Part shown: in pieces, positions 49,501 through 61,500 of the stretch
Layout of the letters: each line of letters opens with the position of its first letter
How positions within the stretch are numbered: the first letter of the stretch is position 1
Origin: Centropus unirufus
Taxonomy: Eukaryota; Chordata; Aves; Cuculiformes; Centropidae
DNA: 64,000 nucleotides
Direction: 5' to 3'
Assembly (NCBI GenBank): GCA_013397695.1
Contig: VYZI01000184.1
Coordinates: 562,124-626,123, forward strand
Notes under the pieces: model-generated
Database searches by the model: none
Told to the model about the DNA's origin: nothing
The model's input: the letters and a program-made list of their open reading frames with translations, nothing else
Position numbers and translations under genes: made by a program

Positions 49501-52500
49501 GAAGGTGGAGTCAGTATCCTCTATCAGAGCAGTGATACATTAAACCAAATAAGAAACTGCTGAAACCATTCTAAACACAAATTAGACACGACTAACTGTA
49601 CCAGATATATCTTTAAGCAAAGCCTTGGCTAATTTTGAAGGCTTCCTTTGAAATGCCAGTGCTTGAAAGAACATCTTTACATAACATGCGCTTAACTTCA
49701 TAATGCCAAATATAATAAAAGTGCGGAGGATCAAAGGCAGCTGTGACAAACGAAGCAGGAGACTGTGGGGGTCAGGAACAGAGAAAAGCAAGTCTGAATT
49801 TCATGGTGATTTAGGCTCGGTTGAAATAGCAAAAGGAAACATTTTGCCTTTCCTTGTACTTCTGGGGAGTTCCTCGATCCAACCCTTGTGCTCTCCTCTC
49901 CCTCAGACAGAATCCTGCCAGGAGGAGCTGCATTAGGAAATGGATTTGGGTGAAAACAAATACTTCAAACTAGCAAGAAATCTAATCATTTAAGCAAAGA
50001 AGCTTAAATTTTAAACCACATGGGTTCCCCTCGCCTTCCTGTTGTGTGATCTGCACAAGCATACAGTGTGCATTTCAACTGACCTGCGGAAGCCGGGGTG
50101 AAGAAGGTGGTGTGATAAATAGCCTCTAGTTTGTAAATATGAAACATAGCAGCATTTCCTGAAGCTCTTTCCACTCTGTCTGTTGGTATGAATATAGAAG
50201 AGACGAGGTTCTCACTTATGCCTGATAATGCCCCAAAAAGAAACCTGTTTACATGGCCTTAGCTTAAAAAAGACAATTAATGGTTCCTTGTTTGTCCTTC
50301 AGGTAACTCCCAATGAATTTATAAAACATATTAACAAAAGAAAGCTAACCTTGAAGGCTGATTTAGAAACCTGATTACCTATTTTGTTACAGTGATTCAC
50401 CAAAGTAGCTGACATCATCTATAGCGATTATTTATTTTAATGCCTAGATTCATACATCTAAAATGAAAAGAGTTTTCAAAAAGTTTGGAACTGCAACAGT
50501 CAGGAAAGATTCTAGATACAAATGTAATAACTGCTGTGTTCTTTAAAATGCATAAATAATTTTAGAGTAACATTTAGAGTAAATTTAATTACTTTTGAAG
50601 AGGTAGAAAGTTGTTTCATTGCGGTTCCAGTTATTGAAATAGCTTTGGGGTTTTTTTGTTTTTTATTAATGTGGGAATTTCATCATCAGCATTCCCAGTG
50701 AGGATGAATGTGTTACCTGCTTAAAGCTTCAGACACGCCACTTTTTTTCCTTAACAGGTTGTGAGAAGGTACATTTTGGGCTCTGTAGTCGACAGTGAGA
50801 AGAATTACGTGGATGCTCTCAAAAGGATCCTGGAGGTACCTTAATCTCTTTTGTGTTTGGTAATTTGGAAAACTGAAAAATAGTCAGACCCCTAGAGAAT
50901 CTGTAGGCTGACTCAGATTTTGCTACAGATGCTTCATGCCAAATGCTTAGAGATCTTGTATGTGTATGTACTGTTATATAAGCTGTTTTTTTCTCCTTGT
51001 AGAAGAGCCAGATTTTGGTTTATTGGTTTAAATCTATTTATGTTTTCTTTTTTTTTCTTTTCACAGCAATATGAGAAGCCCCTTTCAGATATGGATCCGA
51101 AATTATTAAGCGAGCGAAAACTCAAAATGGTCTTTTATCGAATTAAGGAAATTCTTCAGTGCCATTCAATGTTTCAGATTGCACTGGCGAGTCGTGTGTC
51201 TGAGTGGGACTCAATTGAAATGATTGGTGATGTCTTTGTTGCTTCAGTAAGCAAACGCATCTGAACAGCTAATCTGGTTTTATTTTAAGCTTGTTATTCC
51301 ATCTCCATGTCTCTCTGTCGAACTTGGCTACTTTATTCTCATGTTCCCCAATGCTTGTGGCAACTGTCAGGCTTTATCTGTACCATCTTGGTAAGGGAAC
51401 TGACACCAACACATGTCTTTGGTGTCGAATACTTGAGTACTTTGCTTTGTTGCCCCTCAGCTGCTGGAAATTGCCACCTTTTCTTGCCCGCTGTAAGATA
51501 CCTGGGGTCTTTATTCGAGTGCCTCGACCCTATTTCAGTCAAAAAGCAGATGTGAAAGGATTGTGGGCAAAATTTTCAGGCTTTGGTTGAGCTTTGAGAC
51601 ATTTAAGGAAGCAGTTTCTTTCCCTGCGGAGATAGAATTCACAAAGCCACCAAAATTAAGGTGAGGTTGATGCTCTTAAAAAGTAGGTAGTTTTACACAG
51701 TATATTTGTTGGGAGTAGAAAAAAGCACAGTAGATGAAGTCGTGAATTCCTGGATTTAAACTGAGCCTGGGGCATTTGTAAAATGCTACCCCACCCTTAG
51801 TGGAGGTGCATCCGGTGAAGGAATGGACCAGCCACTGCTTTAAGTAGAGAAAACAAGAAGATCGGTCTTGGTTGATAGACAATGTTCCCAGTGTGTGGAT
51901 GGGAAAGGCTTCCTTTAGTTTGAGTACTTTGTTTTCATAGAATCATGGAAAGGCTTGGGTTGGAAGGGACCTTAAAACCCATCCAGTTCCAACCCCCCTG
52001 CCATGGGCAGGGACACCTCCAACTGGACCAGGCTGCTCAAGGCCCCATCCAACCTGGCCTTGAGCACCTCCAGGGATGGGGCAGCCACAGCTTCCCTGGG
52101 CAACCTGGGCCAGGGCCTCCACCCCCTGATCGTGAAGAATTTATTCCTAATATCTAGTCTAAATCTTCCCCATCTTCAATTTGTAGCCATTCCTCCTCAT
52201 CCTATCACTCCATGGCCTTTTTAAAAAATCCCTCCCCAGCTTTCCTGGAGTCCCTTTCAGTATTGGAAGCTGCTCTAAGGTCTTCCCAGAGCCTTCTCCC
52301 GGCTGAACAACCCCAGCTCTCTCAGCCTGTCTAAGGTGTCGTTGCCACCCATCTGCTAGAAATTGCTACCTGTTCTTGCCTGCTGTGAGAGAGCTGGGAT
52401 CTCTGTTTCTGAGTGCTTTGACCCCATTTCAGTCAAAATGAAATCATTACTAAAGGTTTGCTGTTTAAAGTCAACCTGTCTGGTTTTGACTGAAGCAAGT

Positions 52501-55500
52501 TAGGTAGCGTTCAGGAGACCAGCTGTGCAGAACAGAAGGATAAAATTACAAAGGAGGGGATGAGCAGTGATGTTACCCTTCACATGGCTCTCTGCAGGAC
52601 ACTCAGCACATCTGCTTTCCTGGAAAACCCTTTCCAGCTGCAGATGGGAGTGAAAGTCCTGGGACTGATTCCGTAGATGTGGAAGACAACTGTGAGGTGA
52701 TCAGGGGAACCCAGCAACCACTTTGAACCTCAGTGAATGCCCTTTGGTTGCCCATAGGCCTCAGGCTCTGACCTGATGTCATAGCCAAGATGAAACTCCT
52801 CCTGTACACTTATATTTCATAATTCACAGATGTCACATCTTTAAGTTTCCACCCTGATTTCTACAGAAAGATTAATTTTTGGGGTATCACCAATGTTTCT
52901 GTAGATTGAGCTCTGAGCCAAGCAAAGCGTTTGGCTCTCAGAAAGGCGAGTCCTTAACAGCCAGAGGTCTACATAGCTGTGCTTTCTAGGATCTTTTGTA
53001 TTTATAATTAAGCTTTGCCCTTTTGTCTTTCCAGTTTTCTAAATCGATGGTGTTGGATGCATACAGTGAATACGTAAACAACTTCAGTACAGCAGTGGGG
53101 ATTCTCAAGAAAACATGTGCCACCAAACCTGCGTTTTTGGACTTCCTAAAGGTGAGTTCATTCTTAAAACTGCTGGGCATGTGGTGTAAATAAGACAGCA
53201 TACACTATAAGTTAGGAGGAAATTTGACTGCTGATACTGAACATTGCTTGTGACTGTTTTTATGGACTTTGCATTTATGTTTTAAGGCTTTGGCACAAAA
53301 AATACCCAGAGAATACCCTTTCATTATTGTATTTTCAGAATAATAGCTTGATGGTGTATCTAGGATGTATTTTTAGGTGCAGACTGGTTTTATTTTAAAT
53401 CACTTTATTGATGTTTGCATGACTATATTTGGCAAAACATTTGGATTCGCAGAATCACCAGGTTGGAAAAGACCTCTGAGATCATAGTCAAACCTTACCT
53501 GTCAACTACTAAAACACATCCCTAAGCACCTCATCTACCCGTCATTTAAATACATCTAGGGCTGGTGATTCCACCACCTCTCTGGGCAGCTGTTCCAGGA
53601 ATTGATGATCCTATCAGTGAAAAACTTCTTCCTAATTTCCTACCTGAACGTCCCCTGGCACAGCCTGAGGCCATTCCCCCTTGTCCTATCCCCTGTCACT
53701 TGGGAGAAGACACCAGCACCCACCTCTCCACAATCTAATGTGTGTAATATTGTTTACATGTAGACAATAATTTAATAATAATGTAATATAACTATAATGT
53801 AATTAAACAATGTAACATTGTTTACATTTGCTTTGGTTTTATTTTTGTTTAGGTCAGCTTTGGTTTTAATATTATTTCCTTTACTCTCCTTCTTTTGTAT
53901 CAGCTGTGCTTCAGGCCAAAATATTTCCAAATGTCAAAAAGTCTTGGACAAAGAGGGCTTTTTTTGCACATGCAAATGAAATTTGTCTGGTTTTATCTAC
54001 CAGTGCTGACAGCCAACATAATGGCTTCTTCTGTTTTTCTTTCCAAACATAAATCAATATTCTTTTCCTTAGTTTCTTTTAATAAAACGAAAATCTCTTT
54101 TTGTTTACATAGCACTGAGATTATGATGTTTTCCTTGGACTTCCTTTTAGAGCACAGGCAGTTTAGAGATTTATCATTTCTTAGCCCCAAGAAACAGAGC
54201 AGCAAGAGTAAATTATGGACTCTAAATCAAGAGATCACTTAAAATTTTCAAATTTAAGGCCTTGAAGAAGTACATTCCCATTGTGCTTGAAGTTAAGCAG
54301 ACATTTCAGTGCATGGCTTATGTCAAAGCATGAATGTTCTGTATCAATATAAACATAGGTGCCACATTGCTGAGGTGACTTCATCCCAGCTGTATTTAAG
54401 GAGGAGATTTCAGCTCAGTGAGATGGCATCGCTTTAATAGTGATTTTTAAAAGATTTAATACTTTTAAATTAAATCTTTATGTTAAATGAAATATTTACT
54501 GTTACAATTAACGTAAATTATGTAGAGGAATTTTCAGGAAGTGCTTTACTTTCATTCCGTAAGTCATGGAAACAAGCTCATGGTATGAAACAGTGTGGTT
54601 TTCTTGCATTGCAGCAGTGCCAGGAGTCGAGTCCTGATCGAATTACTCTGTACGGTTTAATGATGAAACCCATCCAGCGCTTTCCACAGTTCATTCTACT
54701 ATTGCAGGTAAATAACGTTTACCAAAGGGAGGCTCTTGATGTATTTTTCTGTGGTTTGCTTTGGGGATTGCATGGGAGGTGCCTTCTGCTGGAGGAGCAG
54801 GGGAAGTGACCACTGGATTATAGGGAAATTAGAAAGAAAAGCTTTCAGTGCATCCTAATGTGCTGATCTCATGGCTGACTGTAGGGACAGGCAGTAAATA
54901 GCTGGAAAATCTTAGTAAACTAGATTTTCTCTGGATTACTTGCTGCATTAGGTTTAGCTTGTAAGCCACTTTGTAGTAAAGCTGGACTTCGAATTAATTG
55001 TTATCAGTTCCTTAGATAATTACACTTCAGAACACCACAAAGAACTTTGCAGCGTTACTTTCCATTTCAGGAAAATACAAAAGGCTGTAATTTATGCCTT
55101 GGATAGTTCAGAAATCAAAAGGCTGTAGTTTATGCCTTGGATAGTTCAGAAATCAATGTGGGATGTGGAGCAAGAATGCACTGGTTCCTTGACTCCCTGG
55201 CTCACTGAACCTGCTGGAGTGTGTCACAACTTCATAGAATCATAGAATGGTTTGGGTTGGAAGGGACCTTAAAGATCTTCCACTTCCAAGCCCCTTGCCA
55301 TAGGCAGGGACACCTCCCACTGGACAAGGCTGCTCAAGGCCACATCCAACCTGACCTTGGAAACTTCCGGGGGGGGGGGTGGTGGTGGGGAATTCACAGG
55401 CTCCCTGGACAACCTGTTCCAGTGTTTCACCACTCTCATTGAATTCATTAGGAATTTCTTCCTAACGTCTAGACTAAGTCTTCCTCTCTCCAATTTGTAC

Positions 55501-58500
55501 CCATCTCAAACTTAGAACTTCCTTCTAACCTGCAGTATCTTGTTATCTTTCTCAGAGAATTTAGGAATTTGACAGGGAGTCTGTGTTTCATTTGAAAAGG
55601 CATTTCAGCTGCAGGAAGAGGAAAGTTCTCCAACATAGACCTGCTTCAGATGAACGTAATGCTGTCTGTAACTCCTTCTAGACCATGGCGGGTTTATTCT
55701 AGCAAGCACTACGAGTTAGCTGTGGTTTACAGGTGCCACTGAGGAGGACAAGTTTTGTAATGCAGGTCCAGGAATTACTGTGTGAGAGGGGATCATAGAA
55801 TCATGGAATCTCTAGGTTGGAAAAGACCTTTGAGATCAAGCCCAGCCATATCCATCCACTACTAAACCAGACCCCTAAGCCCTTCATCGACCCATCTTTT
55901 AAATACCTCCAGGGATGAGGACTCGAGTACCTCCCTGGGCGACCCCTGCCTGATGACCCTTTTGGTGAAGAATTTTTTCATAATTTCCAATCTATACCTC
56001 CTCTGGTGCAGCTGGAGGCCATTCCCCCTTGTCCCATCCCCTGTCACTTGGGAGAAGAGACCAGCACCCACCACTCCACCCCCTCCTTTCAGGCAGTTGT
56101 AGGCAGGGATAAGGTCTCCTCTCAAACTCCTCCAGGCCAAACAACCCCAGTTCCCTCAGCCACTCCTGAAGACACTTGTTCTCCAGCCCCCTCACCAGCT
56201 TTGTTGCACTTCTCTGGACAAAGCTCCAGGACTTCAATGTCCTTGTAGGGAGGGGCCCAAAACTGAAAATGGGATCCAAGGTGTAGCCTCACCAGTGCCA
56301 ATTGCAGGAGTAGGATCACTTCCCTGCTCCTGCTGGCCACGCTGTTTCTGATCCAGGCCAAGATGCCATTGGCCTTCTTGGCCACTTGGGAACACTGCAC
56401 ATTAGATTAGTCAAAAAAGTAAATAATGTTCTGTCTCAATATTCATCCAGTGTTCATTGATCTTATTCTTTAGTAGTGCTCAGGTATTGTATAATGGTAG
56501 CTTTATCTCCTGTAATCTTTTGAACTTGACTTTGAAGTTAAATCTGATCTTTGTTTTGTTTCTCCATTTTCCCTCAGGATATGTTGAAGAACACTAATAA
56601 AGGACATCCCGACAGATTACCTCTACAAATGGCTCTCACAGAGCTTGAAACGCTGGCAGAGAAGTTAAATGAGAGGAAAAGGGATGCCGATCAGCGCTGT
56701 GAAATCAAACAGATAGCGAAAGCAATGAATGAACGTTATCTGAACAAGGTCAGGAAGTAGGAATGTGTGATGATGGCAAAGTCATTCCTTGAGCAGACTC
56801 CTAAACAAGACACCAAAGAGACACCTGTGGTTTTTTTTCTTTTCAATTTTTTTTCTCTTTTTTTTTTTCAATTTTTTTCTTTTTTTTTTCCTTTTTCTTT
56901 TTTTTCTTTTCTTTCCTATTCAATAGGCTCCCTGGTTCAACCACTGTATGCTGGAGTAAGGGATGTGCTGGAAATAACAGCACTGTTGGTGTCCTGTGGC
57001 AGCGCAGGATGTAATGCTGTAAAGTCTCGGTACATCTGCATGGGAAAGTGAAACTTGGGAGTTATTCCAGGATTGAGGAATTGCGCCTTGTCAGGGTTTA
57101 GCCCCACCTGACCAAATTCAGCAGATAAAAGCATGAAATGAGCCACCAAAATCCCTTCCTCCCCCACACCCTGCACGGAAAGGGGAGAGGGAAATGAGAG
57201 GAAAAATACTTTGGGGTTGGAAACTAGAACTACAGATTTCCTGAAGTGATAATGATAACAATGAAAATAATTAGAAAGTTAACAAAATATAAATAAAAGT
57301 AGGAGATCGTGCCCTCACCCCACCCCTGGATGACCGTACATCACCACAAACTGCAGAGCAGACACGAGGGGATGGGTCCATGGCTGGGAGGGAACTGAGC
57401 TCAGGAACTGGATTCAAGAACATACGGGCCTGGAATCGGGAGGAACCAGGCAGATGAGGTCCCCACTGGACATCGGCCATCGCAGAAGAGAGCAAGAACC
57501 TCCTGATCTCTCAAATTTACACGGAGTGTGATGTCTATGGGATGGAATCTTCTGTTGGTCAGTTTAGGGTCACCTGCCCTATTCACCCCTCCCTGCAGGT
57601 GTGGCTCCTCTTCTGCCAGCTTGAAGATGGCCTTGGTTAAGTGTGAACCTTTCTACATATCGGAGCCCTGTTGGATATCTTTAGAGAGAAACCCTGTCTC
57701 GAAGACATGCAGTGAGTTTTCAGAAAAATGAAGTTACTTACAGCAACCCAAACTGCAACATTCCTGTAGAAATCAACTTTTACTGCAGTGCTTTCAGCTA
57801 TGGAGCAACTTGAGATGTGCTACTGGATGTGTCCTACGTCTTCCTTGTTTTAAAGAGCATCCATGTGTATTCTGTTCACACGTTTAGATTGGACAATAGA
57901 AATGTCTCGGAAGAACATTCAGGAGGAAGGAAGAAACAACGTTCTTCATTTGAGCTTGTCATTAGCTCTCTGTACTGTAGATATATCGATGCTTATTTAC
58001 ATCATACATCCTTTTCCACAGGATGGGATGGACTTTCATGGCCATCTTAGGTCTGTCTTAGGTCAACTCTAAGTTGAGTGCAAGAAGGACTCTTGGAGAT
58101 CCCCCGATTCCAACGGGAATGCCAAGCCTGACAATATCCAAGGAGCATTTGGACAACGCACTCAGACACATGATGTGAAAGTTGGGGTTATCCTGTGCAG
58201 GAGCAGGAGTTGGACTCGATCCTTGTGAGTCCCTTCCAAGTCAGGACATTCTGTGATTCAGTGGGATAAACGCTTCAGTTATTGTTTTCGTGGTGTTACA
58301 GCCTGGACTCATTCTGTGCTGGGGTGATGGGGACTTGCTGAAGGAGTGAATTTATTTTTTTTTTTGGTGATGCATCAAAATACAACTTTTAGGAAGAAAG
58401 CAGTCAACCAGAACACCCTTCTTTTAAGCTCTTTATCAGAAACAGGATACTGAATTTATTGACATACCAGAAAAGTATTTCCATTCCATGCGGGAGAAGA

Positions 58501-61500
58501 TGGGTTGAGGCATTTTTACTTTCTTTTATAGTCCTCATACTCCTGCTTCTTGGAGCAGCTACTGGTCATCTACAAATGATTGGTTGTAGGAGTTCAAATG
58601 GGATTTTTAAGAGCTGGCCTGGCTTTCCTTTTGTAAGCTAATATTAATTGTAAAATCTCGTGTTCTGCACCAGCATGATGAATTAATACCTGTGTGGATA
58701 ATCACTTCGAATACAGGGCACTGTGTGCCTTGTGGGTTAATGTTTGCTTATTTAGGGGCAATCCCAGCAGGGGGGTGGATAGGAAACAAGTGAGCTGAGG
58801 ACCATTTTGTTCTCTTGGCCTCTCCAGAGGTGTTTGACCTGTGAGGAACTGATTCACGCTTGCACACCGTGCTGATCCTCAGCCCTTGAAGGCAAACAGC
58901 AGGAGAAGTTTTCACCTCGTGCCTTTTCTATACATGTCAACTTCTCCACCGCCTGTGGCAACCTGCCAGCTGCTCTCCTTAGCCAACCCAGTGAACCCAA
59001 GCAGACAGAGAAGCCAGGAGCACTCTTTGTCCTCCCACCCTCCTGACCACCCCCTTTGGGACATCTGGAACCACGGTAGCGCTTAAATGGGTGAAGAAGA
59101 GCTGAGGCAAGGAAACCACAGAAATTGTGGAAGCTATGAGAAATTTTTATTTTATTTTATTTTATTTTTTTTATTTTTTNNNNNNNNNNNNNNNNNNNNA
59201 TTTTTTTTATTTTTTGCTAGGGGACCTTTATTGGCATGGAAGATTTCCAGAGCAATTACACGTTCTGTGTGAAACCTGAAAAACCCTGCAGGCCATTTCG
59301 CTGTCGGCAGAAGTGGCTGTTGATCTAAACGAAAAGCCAATCCGTAGAGAGGCTTAAATCACTTGGCACATCCACCTGTGAACACTTGTACTGGGATGAC
59401 AAGTGATAACCCGTTGTATTTTCATTTTTGCAGGGGATGTTTGATGTACCAGGCATAACATACTGCGTCGTTTCTTTTTGCAATCTAGCTCCTCAGCGGT
59501 GGAAACAGATACCTCGTACGAACGGATGATATGGTTGAAACTGTTTACAATGACAAAGGGGAAATTATCAAAACCAAAGAGCGACGACTTTTCATGTTAA
59601 ATGACGTGCTGATGTGTGCGACAGTGAATATTCGGTAAGGCTTCATTCCTATCATTTAAATGATCATTCCAGATTCAGAGGGAAAAAAATGGCACTGACA
59701 TTTTTGATTGGTTGTCCTTACCATGGCCGGTGGTTGCTAGCGGTCGTCATAATGAATGGATAATGAGCTTTCTTACAGTCCTGTAAATTGCCTGCTGGTG
59801 TTTGGAAGTTCATAGACTCATCGAATTGCTGGGTCGGAAAAGACCTTTGAGAACATAGAGTCCAACCATACCTGGTAACTACTAAATCAGATCCCTAAGT
59901 ATCTCATCTGCCCATCTTTTAAATCCTTCCTGAGATGGCAGCCTCTGCCAGTGTTTGATAATCCTTTCAGGGAAGATTTTTTTCCTGACATCCAGTCTGA
60001 GCCTCCCCTGGCACAGCTTGAAGCCATTGCCCCTCATCCCATCCCCTGTCACCGGGGAGAAGAGCCCAGCACCCACCTCTCCACACCCTCCTTTCAGGCA
60101 CTTGGAGGCAGGGATGAGCTCTCCCCTCAGCCTCCTCTTCTCCAGGATGAACAACACCAGTTCTCTCAGCCACTCCTCGTAATCCTTGTCCTCCAGACAC
60201 TTCACCAGTTTTCCTGCCCTTCCCTGGACACACACCAGCATCTCCTTCTTGCAGTGAGGGGCCCAGAACTGACCCCAGTATTCGAGGTGCAGCCTCACCA
60301 GTGCTGAGTCCAGGGGCAGAATCCCCTCCCTGCTCCTGCTGGCCACGCTGGTTCTGATCCAGGCCAAGATGCCATTGGCCTTCTTGACCACTTGGGCCAC
60401 TGCTGGCTCCTGTTCAGCCGCTGTCAACCAACACTCCCAGGTCCTTCTCCTCCAGGCCCCTTTCCAGCCACTCTTCCCCAAGGCTGGAGCTGCACAGGGT
60501 TGTTTTGTCCGAAGTGCAGGACTCTGCACCTGGCCTTGTTGAACCCCATCCTGTTGGCCTCAGCTTCTAAAGAAAATAATGTCTGATGGAGATTTTCTTT
60601 CTTCTAAAGAAAATAATTTCTGATGGAGATTACAGATAGAAATGCTGTGCAGAGTCGTGTTATTGCTGTGCATCAGCATTTTGTGCAGTGCAGGCGTGCC
60701 AGGGTCAGCTTCTTTTCCTCTTCCTTCTTAAATTCACACTGTCAGACACACACATCTGTAACTTGATACAAACTGCAAATTTAGAAAAAAACAACCACAG
60801 AGCTACCACAATGTAGCCAGAGCAAACCTGGATCTCACTAATAAACTTCCAGCTGGGGAAGCATTTTTATCTCTGAGACCAGACGTTGAAGGATTAAAGC
60901 TGAAGTGCTTGGAAGAAGGCTTTTTTTTTCCACAGTGCCTTCTGTGTTTTAGTTGGCTGTGATTGTTACTGTAATTCTGGGTATTCCGAGGGTCACACTC
61001 ACATTCAAATGTTGCTTGAATCATAGAATGATTTAGGTTGGAAGAATCCGTAAAGATCATCCAGTTCCAGCCCCTCTACCATGGGCAAGGACACCTCCCG
61101 TCCAACCTGGCCACGAACTCTTCCAAGGAGGGCACCTCCACATCTCCCTGGGCAACCTGGGCCAGGGCCTCACCACCCTTAAGGCAAAGAATTTCTTCCT
61201 TGCATCTAATCTAAATCTGCCTTCTTTCTGCTTAAAGTCATTCCGCCTTGTCCTATCACTCCATGCCCTCGTAAGAAGTCCCTCTCCACCTTTCTTGAAA
61301 CCCCTTTAAGGTCCTGGAAGGCTGCTCTAAGGTCTTCCCAGAACCTTCTTTTCTCCAGGTGGAACAACCCCAACTCTCTCAGCCCGTCCTCACAACAGTG
61401 GTGCTTCAGAAAACTGATCATCTTCATGACCCTCTCTGGACCCATTCCAACAGCTCCATTTCTTTCTTATGTTGGGCATTCCAGAACTTCACACGGGACT

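Larger units (their letters stand above)
54708..56577 (+). other. ARHGEF10: Intron 15 of ARHGEF10
   Basis: It carries a 38-base tandem duplication (55081-55156) and two antisense CR1 copies (about 55231-55505 and 55793-56400). The rest is unassigned. Confidence 0.65.
56749..59488 (+). other. ARHGEF10: Intron 16 of ARHGEF10
   Basis: It contains a long pyrimidine tract (56829-56920), an LTR-like block (about 57089-57760), a CR1-like tail (about 58074-58262) and a TTTTA repeat interrupted by a 20 N gap (59144-59215). The 58263-59143 stretch shows nothing recognisable. Confidence 0.6.

Noticed and set aside
50920..51264. 114-codon open frame
   Set aside because: This is exon 13 with intronic sequence on both sides; only 51067-51246 is coding.
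59882..60529. 215-codon open frame on the minus strand
   Set aside because: It lies entirely inside a CR1 copy; its text recurs in translations of the other CR1 copies.
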